A stretch of 64,000 nucleotides of DNA, taken from assembly GCF_014654895.1 (NCBI RefSeq), contig NZ_BNBE01000002.1:1302001-1366000 (forward strand), in the 5' to 3' direction. The first letter of the stretch is position 1, and the number at the start of each line of letters is the position of its first letter. The notes below the pieces were generated by a model. It searched no databases, was not told the origin of the DNA, and saw only the letters and a list, made by a program, of their open reading frames with translations. Shown here one piece after another: positions 53,153-62,030 of the stretch. Source of the stretch: Streptomyces filamentosus. Lineage in GTDB: Bacteria; Actinomycetota; Actinomycetes; Streptomycetales; Streptomycetaceae. The position numbers and the translations under genes were made by a program.

Positions 53153-53917
53153 TCAGCCTCCCTTCGGCGGGACGATCTGGAGGTAGATGCCCGTCAGCAC
53201 CATGTTCACGAAGAACAGCAGCATGAAGGTGATGACGACGGCCTGGTTGACGGCGTCGCCGACGCCCTTGGGGCCGCCGCGCGGGTTGAGTCCGCGGTAG
53301 GCGGCGACGATGCCCGCGATGAAGCCGAAGATCAGGGCCTTCAGTTCGCTGATGTAGAGGTCGGGCAGCTGGGCGAGGGCGGAGAAGCTGGCGAGGTAGG
53401 CGCCGGGGGTGCCGCCCTGGAGGACGATGTTGAAGAAGTAGCCGCCGAGGGTGCCGACGACGGAGACCATGCCGTTGAGGAGGACGGCGACGGCCATGGT
53501 GGCGAGGACCCGCGGGACGACCAGGCGCTGGACCGGCGAGACGCCCATGACCTCCATCGCGTCGAGCTCCTCGCGGATCTTGCGGGAGCCGAGGTCGGCG
53601 CAGATCGCGGAGCCCGCGGCGCCGGAGATCAGCAGGGCGACGATGAGCGGGCTGGCCTGCTGGATGACGGCGAGGACGGAGGCGCCGCCGGTGAAGGACT
53701 GGGCGCCCAGCTGCTGGGTGAGCGAGCCGACCTGGAGGGCGATCACCGCGCCGAACGGGATGGAGACGAGCGCGGCAGGCAGGATGGTGACGCTCGCGAC
53801 GAACCAGAACTGCTCGACGAACTCCCGGAGCTGGAAGGGCCTGCGGAAGACGGCCCGGCTCACCTCGGCGGCGAGCGCGAAGAGGCGGCCGGTCTGCCGC
53901 AGCGCGCCGCCGATCAC
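53153..53917 (-). CDS. yrbE4A: MlaE/YrbE-family permease A of the Mce transporter
   Basis: A 254-residue permease from GTG 53917. Signatures are AGSAICADLGSRKIREELDAMEVMGV (coupling helix EELDAMEVMG) and YRGLNPRGGPKGVGDAVNQAVV. Four bases overlap with the ATPase gene (GTGA), so ATPase and permease production are coupled. Confidence 0.92.
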   Translation of the reverse strand: MIGGALRQTGRLFALAAEVSRAVFRRPFQLREFVEQFWFVASVTILPAALVSIPFGAVIALQVGSLTQQLGAQSFTGGASVLAVIQQASPLIVALLISGAAGSAICADLGSRKIREELDAMEVMGVSPVQRLVVPRVLATMAVAVLLNGMVSVVGTLGGYFFNIVLQGGTPGAYLASFSALAQLPDLYISELKALIFGFIAGIVAAYRGLNPRGGPKGVGDAVNQAVVITFMLLFFVNMVLTGIYLQIVPPKGG

Positions 53918-54927
53918 GAGCCGCTCCCGGCGGCCGGCAGGGAGACGGTCGGTGCGGCGGCGTGGCGCGCGTAGGTGTCCTCGATCGCGGCGCGGGCGGC
54001 GGGCGGCAGGGTGTCCAGCATGCCGAGGACGCGCTCGCGGCGGCGGCCGACGGCCGCGCGGGGCGGCAGTCCCGGCGAGGGCTCCAGCTGCGGGGCGATG
54101 GCGCGGGGCCCGGGCGGCGGGCTCGCGGCGGCGCCGTCGGCCTCGGCGGCGAGGGTGGCGGCGTCCTTCTCCTCGGACATGCCGATGGGGCCTTCGCGGC
54201 GGCCGGCGAGGAACTGGGTGACGACCGGTTCCTCGCTGGTGAGGAGCACCTCGCGGGGGCCGAAGGTGACGAGTTCGCGCCGGAAGAACATCCCCATGTT
54301 GTCGGGGACGGTGGCGGCGATGTCGAGGTTGTGGGTGACGATGAGCATCGTCGCGTCGATGCGCGCGTTGAGGTCGATCAGCAGCTGGGAGAGGTACGCG
54401 GTGCGGACCGGGTCCAGGCCGGAGTCGGGCTCGTCGCACAGGACGATCTGCGGGTCGAGGACGAGGGCGCGGGCCAGGCCGGCGCGCTTGCGCATGCCGC
54501 CGCTGATCTCGCCCGGCAGCTTCCCCTCCGCGCCGAGCAGGCCGACGAGTTCGATGCGCTCCATGACGATGCGGCGGATCTCGGACTCCCGCTTGCGGGT
54601 GTGCTCGCGCAGCGGGAAGGCGATGTTGTCGAAGAGCGACATGGAGCCGAAGAGGGCGCCGTCCTGGAACATGAGGCCGAAGAGCTTCCGGGTCTCGTAG
54701 ATGTCCTTCTCGCGTCCGCCGACCATGTCGACGCCGTTGATGAGGACCCGGCCGCGCTGCGGTTTGAGCAGTCCGATGAGCGATTTCAGGAAGACGGTCT
54801 TTCCGGTGCCGGAAGGGCCGAGCATGACGCTCACCTCTCCGGCCGGCAAGGTCAGCGACACGTCCTGCCAGATGTTCTGCTTGCCGAAGGACATGGTCAG
54901 TCCCTCGACGGCTACTTCGATTCCCAT
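53914..54927 (-). CDS. MlaF/Mkl-type ATPase of the Mce transporter
   Basis: A 337-residue ABC ATPase: Walker A GPSGTGKTVF, signature ISGGMRKRAGLARAL, Walker B IVLCDEPDSGLDPVRTAYL, H-loop IVTHNLD. The GMRKRA signature and CDEPDSGLD are characteristic of MlaF/MceG. The C-terminal 70 residues form an Ala/Pro-rich extension that may bind the permease or regulators. In mycobacteria the ATPase gene is usually elsewhere (mceG); here it heads the operon. GGAGGTGGG precedes the ATG directly. Confidence 0.93.
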   Translation of the reverse strand: MGIEVAVEGLTMSFGKQNIWQDVSLTLPAGEVSVMLGPSGTGKTVFLKSLIGLLKPQRGRVLINGVDMVGGREKDIYETRKLFGLMFQDGALFGSMSLFDNIAFPLREHTRKRESEIRRIVMERIELVGLLGAEGKLPGEISGGMRKRAGLARALVLDPQIVLCDEPDSGLDPVRTAYLSQLLIDLNARIDATMLIVTHNLDIAATVPDNMGMFFRRELVTFGPREVLLTSEEPVVTQFLAGRREGPIGMSEEKDAATLAAEADGAAASPPPGPRAIAPQLEPSPGLPPRAAVGRRRERVLGMLDTLPPAARAAIEDTYARHAAAPTVSLPAAGSGS

Positions 54928-55542
54928 CCCACCTCCAGCAGACGTGCGTGACGCGTGCACCGCGGGCGCACGGTAGGCCGTTCTGGATCACCCGGACAAT
55001 AGGTGTGGCTCACATTCATCGATCCGCTCCCGCGTTTGTCACCACGAAGACAAAGTCGGGGGATGTTTTTGTCTCCGCCGCGACAGAGTGGTGCGCCGAC
55101 CTGCGACTGAGCGCCGGCTCCGGGAACGCTACGGCTGAGTAACCTCGCGGGGCAATACCGGATCCCGAGTTTTCCGGGAACAGGGCGTCCACCGGGGCCT
55201 TTTATCAGCCGGGAGACAATGCGCGACCAGCTTTTGTCACTGACCCTAGAAATGCGGCCGGTTGGCCGGTTCACCCCCTTCCCGACCTCGCATGATCGAT
55301 CATAATTGTCGACATTGCGCACTTCGGAACCAAGCCTGTTCCCGCTGCCGCTCACCCTCTTGACAGGCAATCGGACCTCTTCAAAGAATCATGGTTCGCG
55401 CCATTGTTCGGCTAAGTTTCCCGCAAGTAACGTCTGGTTCGCGGCGGGAGGACGGCCGGTACGCCGGCCCTTTCCCCACTCCGCCGCGGCACCCCCACGA
55501 AGCACCCTCTGCCGGACGATCCCCAAGGAGAACCCCAGAGCC
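54928..55542. other. 615-bp divergent regulatory region between mce and secreted-protein genes
   Basis: No coding frame with codon bias is seen. It is AT-richer than the neighbouring genes. TTTGTC occurs at 55035, 55068 and 55233 and, inverted as GACAAA, at 55049; the first pair makes a TTTGTC-8-GACAAA dyad. A 12-bp palindrome ATGATCGATCAT lies at 55292-55303, followed by TGTCGACA. A minus-strand TATTGT at about 54999-55004 may be the mce -10 box. The mce leader and the long 5' region of the gene at 55543 both fall here. Confidence 0.6.
55360..55389 (+). promoter_or_regulatory. Putative promoter of the secreted-protein gene
   Basis: TTGACA (55360-55365), 18-bp spacer, AAGAAT (55384-55389). 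About 150 bases of leader would precede the ATG at 55543. Confidence 0.5.
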
Positions 55543-56178
55543 ATGCAGAAGACCCTCAGAAACCTGGCCGTCGTCGCGGGAGGCGCCTCCGCCGCCTTCG
55601 CCCTCGCCGTGAGCCCCGCCTCCGCGGTGGCCTCGACGGTCTGGACGGTCACCCCGTCCCCGGCCAACTTCTCCGCCGTCAACAGCGGAAACATCGTGCT
55701 GACCGTCAACGGCCTCGCCATGACGTGTACGAAGTCCACCGCCGGCGGCACGATGCAGAGCGCCACCGGCAACCCGGCGACCGTCGGCTCCATCACCAGC
55801 ATGGCCTTCGGCGCCTCCGGCGCCCCCTGCACCAGCGTGCTGGGCCCCGTGAGCGCCGTCCCGACCCTGCCGTGGGCCGTGAAGGTGTTCGACTACACCG
55901 CCGCGACCGGCGTCTCGAAGGGCTACATCGACAACGTCGACGCCACCGTGTCCGTCGGCGCCTGCACCTTCCGCGTGACGGGCAAGGCGTCCGGCACCTA
56001 CACCAACTCGTCGGGCACGCTCGCCGTCAACAGCACCGCGGGCGAGCTCACCGTCGTCTCGGCCTCCGGCTGCGGCACGGCCGTCCCGGTCGGCGCCAAG
56101 CCGACCTTCAAGGGCAACTACCTGGTCAAGGTGACCGGCACCACCACCATCCCGAAGATCGTCGGCTCCAACCCGTAA
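55543..56178 (+). CDS. Secreted protein of unknown function, 211 residues
   Basis: The signal peptide (MQKTLRNLAVVAGGASAAFA ending in SPASA) is followed by a mature domain of about 185 residues rich in Thr, Ser, Gly and Val with four to five Cys, beginning VASTVWTVTPSPANFSAV. The pattern suggests an all-beta extracellular domain. I do not recognise the family beyond similarity in style to actinobacterial secreted proteins next to mce or lipase genes. AAGGAG lies 12 bases before the ATG. A perfect 19-bp hairpin follows, making it a separate unit from the DUF6801 gene. Confidence 0.8.
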   Translation: MQKTLRNLAVVAGGASAAFALAVSPASAVASTVWTVTPSPANFSAVNSGNIVLTVNGLAMTCTKSTAGGTMQSATGNPATVGSITSMAFGASGAPCTSVLGPVSAVPTLPWAVKVFDYTAATGVSKGYIDNVDATVSVGACTFRVTGKASGTYTNSSGTLAVNSTAGELTVVSASGCGTAVPVGAKPTFKGNYLVKVTGTTTIPKIVGSNP

Positions 56179-56189
56179 GGGACCGGGAA

Positions 56190-56232
56190 CCCGCGTCCGT
56201 CCGGCCGGTGACCCCGGCCGGACGGACGCGGG
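56190..56232 (+). terminator. Very stable hairpin terminator
   Basis: A perfect 19-bp stem (56190-56208 with 56214-56232) and 5-base loop begin 11 bp after the stop of the secreted-protein gene. It should end or strongly attenuate that transcript before the DUF6801 gene. Confidence 0.8.
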
Positions 56233-56342
56233 CCTGTTCGTACCCGGCACCCCGCACCCGCACCCCGGTGGCGGCACGACCGGCGAGACCCCCTCGCCCC
56301 CACCCGCCCCCGCGTTCGCGAACGACCCGAGCGGAGCACCAG

Positions 56343-58016
56343 ATGAGAGGCCAACGGCCCACCCCTCGAACCCCGCGCACGCGCGTGCGCGGGGCGACGA
56401 TCGCCGCGTTCGTGGCGCTCGCCCCCCTGCTCCCCGCCGCGGCCGTCGCCCTCGGGACGCTGAAGGTCGACGCCGCGCTGCCCTACGTCTGCACCCTGCC
56501 CTCGGGCGGGCAGCCCGTGACGGTGCGGATCTCCGCGGCCTTCCCCGAACGGGCGGACGTGGGCGAGGAGATCGTGCCCACCGACGTCACGACGACGGTG
56601 GAGCTCCCCGCGGCGGCCCTGGCCGACCTCACCGCGCTCAAGGCCGCCACCGTACGGCCCGAGACCCGCCTGGCGGTCGGCGTGGCACAGGGCGAGCAGC
56701 GGGCGGAGGCCACCTGGAGCGGCACGGGCCAGCCCGTCGCCGTCCCCGCCGAGGGCCCCCTCGTGCTCACCACCACCGGCGACGTGCCGTCCCTGACGAC
56801 GGACACCGCCGGGGAACTGACCCTCACCGCCGGCGGGTTCACCGTGGACCTCGCCCTGAGCACGGCCGACGGCGCGGCCACCGACCCGGCGTCCCTCTCC
56901 GTCGCCTGCGTCCCCGGCCAGGACGCGGAGGGCCGTACGGTGCTCGCCAGGGTCCCGGTCGGCGCCGAGGCCACCCCCACGGCGCCCGCCACGCCCCCCG
57001 CGTCCCCGTCCTCGCCCTCGTCCTCCGCCGCCCCCTCGCCGTCCGCCCCGGTCACCGGCCTCCCCCTGCCGTCGTTCTCCACGGGCCGGCCGGACCGGAC
57101 GGTCCCGGCGCGGCCGGGCACCCCGGACGGCACGGCCGGCGGGACGCCGGAGGGCCCCCGGGTCGGACCGCTGGAGGAGGGGGACCCGGCGGACGGCGAG
57201 ACGCCCGCCACCCCGCCGCCCCGGCCGGACGCCCCGGACTGCATCACCAGGAAGCCGACCCCCGCGTCGCTGTCGGCGTACGTCACCGGCTACTCGAACG
57301 TGCGGAAGCTGAACGGCGCCGCGTTCCTCCCGCCGTTCTGCATGCTGATCGAGCAGGGCGACATGATCATGAACCCGAGCCCGCCGCCGGACGAGTTCCA
57401 GTTCTCCAACCTGTCCCCGGCCAAGCTCTACGACAAGGGCCGCACGCGGACCCCGCCCTTCACCTCCACCTTCCTGGCCTTCGGCTTCCAGCCGGTCCGG
57501 GCGACCATGGTCCTGGAGCAGGCCGGGCCCATCTCCGTCCACACGTTCGTCCGCACCGTCTTCCCCGCGTTCGACAGCTATCTGACGAACACGGTCCGGG
57601 CCCCGCTCGTCCTGCACGTCCTCGAAGCCGACGTCAACGGCGTCAAGCTGGACGTGGGCCGCTCCTGCCGCACGACGACGCCGCTCACCTCGCGCGAGCC
57701 CGACCCCGCCACGTACCCGGGCGACCACATGGTGCTGCTGGGGCTGGGGATGATGAAGTTCGGCCAGGAGGCCGAGGGCTACATCCTCACCGGCGGCGGT
57801 CCGCTCACCGGCGAGGTGACCATCCCCGCCTTCAAGGGCTGCGGCGCGAACGGCGAGAGCCTCGACCGGCTCTTCACCGCGGCCATCTCCGGCCCCGGCA
57901 ACCACGTCAAGCAGATCCAGGGCCAGACCTGCGGCGTGCTCACCCCGCCGGACCCCCTGAACCCGAAGTGCACCGACGACGGACAGCCGTACGTGGTCCC
58001 CGAGGCCGAGCGCTGA
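56343..58016 (+). CDS. Secreted DUF6801-type two-domain protein
   Basis: A 557-residue exported protein: a basic N-terminus, hydrophobic segment (IAAFVALAPLLPAAAVALG), an N-terminal DUF6801-like beta domain (about 45-195; LPYVCTLPSGGQPVTVRISAAFP), a Pro/Ser/Thr-rich linker (about 205-300), and a C-terminal domain (about 300-557; PDCITRKPTPASLSAYVTGYSN, FLAFGFQPVRATMVLEQAG). Conserved Cys residues suggest disulfides outside the cell. Function unknown. It lies between two other secreted-protein genes divergent from the mce operon. Confidence 0.82.
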   Translation: MRGQRPTPRTPRTRVRGATIAAFVALAPLLPAAAVALGTLKVDAALPYVCTLPSGGQPVTVRISAAFPERADVGEEIVPTDVTTTVELPAAALADLTALKAATVRPETRLAVGVAQGEQRAEATWSGTGQPVAVPAEGPLVLTTTGDVPSLTTDTAGELTLTAGGFTVDLALSTADGAATDPASLSVACVPGQDAEGRTVLARVPVGAEATPTAPATPPASPSSPSSSAAPSPSAPVTGLPLPSFSTGRPDRTVPARPGTPDGTAGGTPEGPRVGPLEEGDPADGETPATPPPRPDAPDCITRKPTPASLSAYVTGYSNVRKLNGAAFLPPFCMLIEQGDMIMNPSPPPDEFQFSNLSPAKLYDKGRTRTPPFTSTFLAFGFQPVRATMVLEQAGPISVHTFVRTVFPAFDSYLTNTVRAPLVLHVLEADVNGVKLDVGRSCRTTTPLTSREPDPATYPGDHMVLLGLGMMKFGQEAEGYILTGGGPLTGEVTIPAFKGCGANGESLDRLFTAAISGPGNHVKQIQGQTCGVLTPPDPLNPKCTDDGQPYVVPEAER

Positions 58017-58025
58017 CCCGCTCCC

Positions 58026-58103
58026 GCACCACCACCGCACCGCGCCCCGGCACCGCCGCACCACGCCGCGCACCGCACCCTGCCGCACCACGCCCACCGC
58101 ACC
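58026..58103 (+). repeat. C/A-rich GCACC repeat tract
   Basis: GCACC occurs eight times in 78 bases between two secreted-protein genes. The transcript would be C-rich, poor in U and with little self-pairing, unlike the hairpin-rich spacers nearby. It may serve as a Rho-loading region or an unstructured leader, but this is inference. Confidence 0.55.
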
Positions 58104-58135
58104 CCCGCTTCCCCGTCTCCCAGGAAGGCATCGCC

Positions 58136-59080
58136 ATGCCCCTCGTCTCCGCCCGCACGAAACTGGCCACCGTCTCCGCCCTCACCGCGCTCGGCGCCTT
58201 CGCCTCCATGGGCACCGCGACCGCGGCCACCCCGGTGCTGAACGGCGGCTGGGAGCCGTCGACCCGCTGTCCCGTCGACGCCGCCCCGATGGTCTCCTCG
58301 GACGGCCTCGACACCTCGCCGCAGTGCGTCGTCTCGTACTCCTTCAGCGGCTCCATCAAGCTCGGCAACACGACCGTGCCGACCGGGAAGACCAACCTCC
58401 AGATCGGCGTCGTGCAGAACGCCGACGGCACCAACAGCGTCGTCGCGCCGGCGGGCGGCGCGCTCATCGCCGACTCCGCCACCGTCCCCGGCGGCCTGAT
58501 GGGCCTGATGTGCCCGAGCGACATCCCCTTCATCACCGACATCTGCCGACAGCTGTCGGACGCCAGGCTCAACAAGATCACCGCCACCATGGAGTCGGTC
58601 GGCACCCCCTCGTCCTTCGACCAGATCGCGGGCGTCCTCACCGACCAGCCGATCGTCACCATCCCGGTCCGCATCCGCCTCCAGAACCCCTTCCTCGGCG
58701 ACAACTGCTACATCGGGACCAAGGCCGACCCGATCCTGCTGCGCCCGCGGAACCTCAACGGGCCCGAGTTCGGCGTCACGCGCTTCGACGGGAACGGCAC
58801 CGCGAACGAGGAGGGCGACATGAGCCGCCTCGACCTCCTCGGCTCCACGCAGTACGACGACACCTTCGCCGTCCCCGGCGCGAGCGGCTGCGGCCTGGGC
58901 TGGTTCGGCATCATCGACGCGGCGGTCAATCTCAAGACGGGCCTGCCCGCCGCCGCCGGGAAGAACAAGCTCGTCCTCAACGACACCCGGACCCACCTGA
59001 CCGGCCTGTTCGCCCCCGGCGTCCTGGCCCCCGACGCCGGCAAGGTCTTCTCGCAGAACTGGCACTCCGCCGTCAACTAA
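58136..59080 (+). CDS. Secreted protein of unknown function, 314 residues
   Basis: The signal peptide (MPLVSARTKLATVSALTALG, cleaved near ATA-ATPV) is followed by a mature domain of about 280 residues with Cys at RCPVDA, PQCVVSY, MCPSD, ICRQL, NCYIG and GCGLG, probably three disulfides. It does not resemble a known enzyme. GGAAGG lies about 10 bases before the ATG. It ends 217 bp before the PucR-type regulator gene. Confidence 0.8.
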   Translation: MPLVSARTKLATVSALTALGAFASMGTATAATPVLNGGWEPSTRCPVDAAPMVSSDGLDTSPQCVVSYSFSGSIKLGNTTVPTGKTNLQIGVVQNADGTNSVVAPAGGALIADSATVPGGLMGLMCPSDIPFITDICRQLSDARLNKITATMESVGTPSSFDQIAGVLTDQPIVTIPVRIRLQNPFLGDNCYIGTKADPILLRPRNLNGPEFGVTRFDGNGTANEEGDMSRLDLLGSTQYDDTFAVPGASGCGLGWFGIIDAAVNLKTGLPAAAGKNKLVLNDTRTHLTGLFAPGVLAPDAGKVFSQNWHSAVN

Positions 59081-59151
59081 CGGCCACCCAGGGACGATTA
59101 CCGGCCGACTCGGCCACGCAGCCCCTCCCTGAAGACATGACTCTTGCTCAA

Positions 59152-59170
59152 GTTGTGTACAGCACACAAC
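59152..59170. promoter_or_regulatory. GTTGTGT-5-ACACAAC dyad upstream of the PucR gene
   Basis: GTTGTGT (59152-59158) and ACACAAC (59164-59170) are perfect inverted arms around ACAGC, 127 bp before the PucR ATG in the 217-bp gap after the secreted-protein gene. A TAGCTT sequence lies just downstream. The position fits an operator, possibly of the PucR protein itself. Confidence 0.5.
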
Positions 59171-59297
59171 AGTTGCCCTAGCTTTCAGCAGTCCACATCG
59201 GTACGTACCTGACGGTCACGGCGGCGCCCACCACACCAGGCCGGGCGCCGCCGTGCCGCTCCCCCACCGGTCGCGTAGCAGAGCAAGGGATCGGTCC

Positions 59298-60509
59298 ATG
59301 CCCTCCATCGCACAGTCACCGGAGATCGGTGAACCGCTCGACCCGCTGCCCAGAGAGTTCGCCGCACTGATGAGGCCGGAGATCCCGGGCCTCATCAAGG
59401 AGATCGGCGTCGAGATCGAGCGGGCCTACCCGGTCTACGCCCACCTCTTCAACGGACCCCACTCCGACGCCATCCGCCAGGGCGTCGAACAGGCCCTGGC
59501 CGCCTTCGTGGACCGGGTCGACCACCCCGGCACCAAGTCCGCCCTCCGCGACGAACTGCTGCGCCAGTTCGGCCGGGTGGAGGCGTACGAGGGCCGGGAC
59601 CTCGACACGTTACTGGGCGCCTACCGCCTCGGAGCGCGGATCGCCCTGCGCCGGGCCAAGAGCATCGGACGCACCTACAACCTCTCCCCCACCCTCATCC
59701 TCGCCTTCGCCGACGCCCTCTTCGCGTACGTGGACGAGCTGGAGTCGCTCTCCCGCGAGGGGTACTCCAGCGTCCAGGCCCGCGCGGTCTCCGACCTCAC
59801 CGCGCTGCGCAGGAAACTGCTCCACCTGATCGTCGCCGGCCCGCCGCTGCCCCGCGCGACCATCGCCGAGCTCTGCCAGGAGGCGTCCTGGGAGCTCCCC
59901 GCCGAGTGCACCGTCGTCGTGCTCCGGCCGCCCGCCACCGGCGTCCTCCAGGCCCGGCTCGACCGCGACGTCCTCGCCGACCCCGGCCTCCCGCACCCGC
60001 ACCTGCTCGTCCCCGGCCCGCTGACCGGCGCGCGGCGCGCGATGCTCGACGCCGCACTGTCCGGCACGCCCGCCGTCCTCGGGCTGACCGTGCCGACCGC
60101 GCAGGCCACGCACTCGCTGCGCTGGTCCCGGCGGGTCCTCCAGCTGATCGACGAGGGCGTCGTCGCGGACGCCCCCGTCGTGCGCTGCGAGGACCACCTC
60201 ACCACCCTGTGGCTGCTGTCCGACCCGGCCCTCGTGGACCAGCTCGCCCGGCGCGAACTGGCCCCGCTCGACGGCCTGTCCGGCACCCGGCGCGAGCGGC
60301 TGATCGAGACCCTGCGCGTGCACGTCTCCACCCGGGCCCCCGCCGAGCAGGTCGGCGAACTCCTGGGCGTGCACGCACAGACGGTCCGCTACCGGCTGCG
60401 GAACCTCGACAACCACTTCGGCGACCGGCTCCTCGACCCCGACCGCCGCTTCGCCCTGGAGGCGGCGCTCCGCTCGCTCCACCTCCACGGCCGCAAGCCC
60501 GCTCCTTAA
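59298..60509 (+). CDS. PucR/CdaR-type transcriptional regulator
   Basis: A 403-residue regulator: helical N-terminal sensory region (about 15-170), a GGDEF-like middle region typical of PucR proteins, and the C-terminal HTH_30 domain (about 335-395: RLIETLRVHVSTRAPAEQVGELLGVHAQTVRYRLRNLDNHFG). PucR/CdaR proteins are usually activators responding to small metabolites. Neighbours suggest control of the secreted-protein genes, the P450 or the mce operon. Its stop overlaps the convergent P450 stop by 4 bases. Confidence 0.9.
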   Translation: MPSIAQSPEIGEPLDPLPREFAALMRPEIPGLIKEIGVEIERAYPVYAHLFNGPHSDAIRQGVEQALAAFVDRVDHPGTKSALRDELLRQFGRVEAYEGRDLDTLLGAYRLGARIALRRAKSIGRTYNLSPTLILAFADALFAYVDELESLSREGYSSVQARAVSDLTALRRKLLHLIVAGPPLPRATIAELCQEASWELPAECTVVVLRPPATGVLQARLDRDVLADPGLPHPHLLVPGPLTGARRAMLDAALSGTPAVLGLTVPTAQATHSLRWSRRVLQLIDEGVVADAPVVRCEDHLTTLWLLSDPALVDQLARRELAPLDGLSGTRRERLIETLRVHVSTRAPAEQVGELLGVHAQTVRYRLRNLDNHFGDRLLDPDRRFALEAALRSLHLHGRKPAP

Positions 60510-61885
60510 CCCTCCCGGGCGATCAGCCGGCAGCGGACCGGGCCGCCCGCCTGGAGGGTGATCGCCGAGGTGAGCGGCACCTCGGTGTCCACGGCCTCGA
60601 AGCCGTGGCGCTGGAGGATCATCGCCAGCGCGATCACCGACTCCAGCATGGAGAAGTGCTGTCCGATGCAGGCCCGGGGTCCGCCGCCGAAGGGGAACCA
60701 GGCGTAGCGGGGCCGGGCGGCCTCCGCCTCGGGGGTGAAGCGGTCGGGGTCGAAGCGCTCGGGGTCCTCCCAGTAGGCGGGGTGCCGGTGGGTGACCCAG
60801 GGGGCGACGACGACGTCGGAGCCGGCCGGGATCGTGAAGCCGTCGATCTCGGTGGCGGCGACGGCCCGGCGGCCGGTGAGGGGCGCGGCGGGGAAGAGCC
60901 GCATCGTCTCCTTGAGGACCCGGGTGACGTAGGGCAGGGCGTCGAGGTCGGCGGCGCCCGGCGTGCGGCCGGCGAGGACCCGGTCCACCTCCTCGTGGGC
61001 GCGCCGCTGGACCTCGGGGTGGAGGGCGAGGAGGTGGAGGGCGAAGCCCAGCGAGGTGGCCGTCGTCTCGTGGCCCGCGAGCAGGAAGACGAGGACCTGC
61101 TCGCGCAGTTCGGTGGCGTCGAAGGCGCCGTCCTCGGCGCTCTCGGCCCGGATGAGGAGGGTCAGCAGGTCGTCGCCCTCCTCGCCGGCCCGGCCCGCGG
61201 CCTTCCGCTCGGCGATGATCCGGTCGCACTCCTCGTACAGCTCCCGGTGGAGGGCGGCGGCACGGCGGTTGCCGGGGGTGGGCCAGGCGCGGGGCAGCTT
61301 GAGCGGGGCGTAGCCGCGGCTGAGCACGTACGCGCCGACGCCGGGGAAACAGCGCTCGACGACCTCGACGGCGGAGTCGACGTCGGTGCCGAAGAGGATG
61401 CGGGCGACGGCCCGCAGGGCGAGCCGGGTGGTCTCGTGGAGGACGTCCACGGTGGTGGCGCCGGCCTTCTCCCACTCGTCGAGGAGGGTGGCGACCTCGG
61501 TGGCGACGGCCCCGGCGTAGCCGTCGACGCGGCGCTTGGTGAAGAGGGGCTGGACGAGCCGGCGCTGGCGCAGGTAGTCCTCGTCCTGGCTGGTCAGCAG
61601 GCCGTTGCCGAAGGACTCGCGGACCTCCTGGTAGAAGGTGTTGTCCTTGCGGAAGTTGGCGGACTCGCCGGCGAGGACCTGCTGGGCGCCCTCGGCGGAG
61701 AAGACGGCGTAGATGTGGGAACGGAGCCCGGGCGGGCCCGCGGTGAGGCGGACGACGTCGCCGGCCTCGCGCCGGGCGCGCAGGAAGGTGCCGAGCGAGT
61801 CGCCCTTGAGGTCGAGCAGCGAGCCGAGGACGGGCAGTCCGGCGAGGACGGGTGCCTCGGTGCCGGTACGGGTTTCGGTGGTCAT
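60506..61885 (-). CDS. Cytochrome P450
   Basis: A 459-residue P450: I-helix AGHETTATS (270-278), ExxR in KETMRLF (325-331), the PERF segment (EDPERFDPDRF, 373-383) and heme-binding FPFGGGPRACIG (398-409) with Cys406 as iron ligand. The sequence is closer to CYP4/CYP102-like than to the shorter CYP105 bacterial type. No ferredoxin or reductase gene is adjacent, so electrons must come from elsewhere. Start 61885 gives full length; residues upstream in frame lack similarity. Confidence 0.93.
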   Translation of the reverse strand: MTTETRTGTEAPVLAGLPVLGSLLDLKGDSLGTFLRARREAGDVVRLTAGPPGLRSHIYAVFSAEGAQQVLAGESANFRKDNTFYQEVRESFGNGLLTSQDEDYLRQRRLVQPLFTKRRVDGYAGAVATEVATLLDEWEKAGATTVDVLHETTRLALRAVARILFGTDVDSAVEVVERCFPGVGAYVLSRGYAPLKLPRAWPTPGNRRAAALHRELYEECDRIIAERKAAGRAGEEGDDLLTLLIRAESAEDGAFDATELREQVLVFLLAGHETTATSLGFALHLLALHPEVQRRAHEEVDRVLAGRTPGAADLDALPYVTRVLKETMRLFPAAPLTGRRAVAATEIDGFTIPAGSDVVVAPWVTHRHPAYWEDPERFDPDRFTPEAEAARPRYAWFPFGGGPRACIGQHFSMLESVIALAMILQRHGFEAVDTEVPLTSAITLQAGGPVRCRLIAREG

Positions 61886-62030
61886 GCGTCTTCCCCCTTG
61901 GTCGTGGCGCCGGGGCGATTCTCCCGCAGGAGGTGACCGGAGGGTAGCTTCCGCCGGCGCCCTTCTGGTTCCGGTCCGCCGGCCGGTTCCGGTGTCTACG
62001 ATCCCGCACACGGGAACCGACGTCGGCGGT

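Noticed and set aside
54912..55370. A 152-codon minus-strand ORF over the mce promoter region
   Set aside because: It lacks the local codon bias, covers palindromes and promoter-like boxes, and overlaps the ATPase start.
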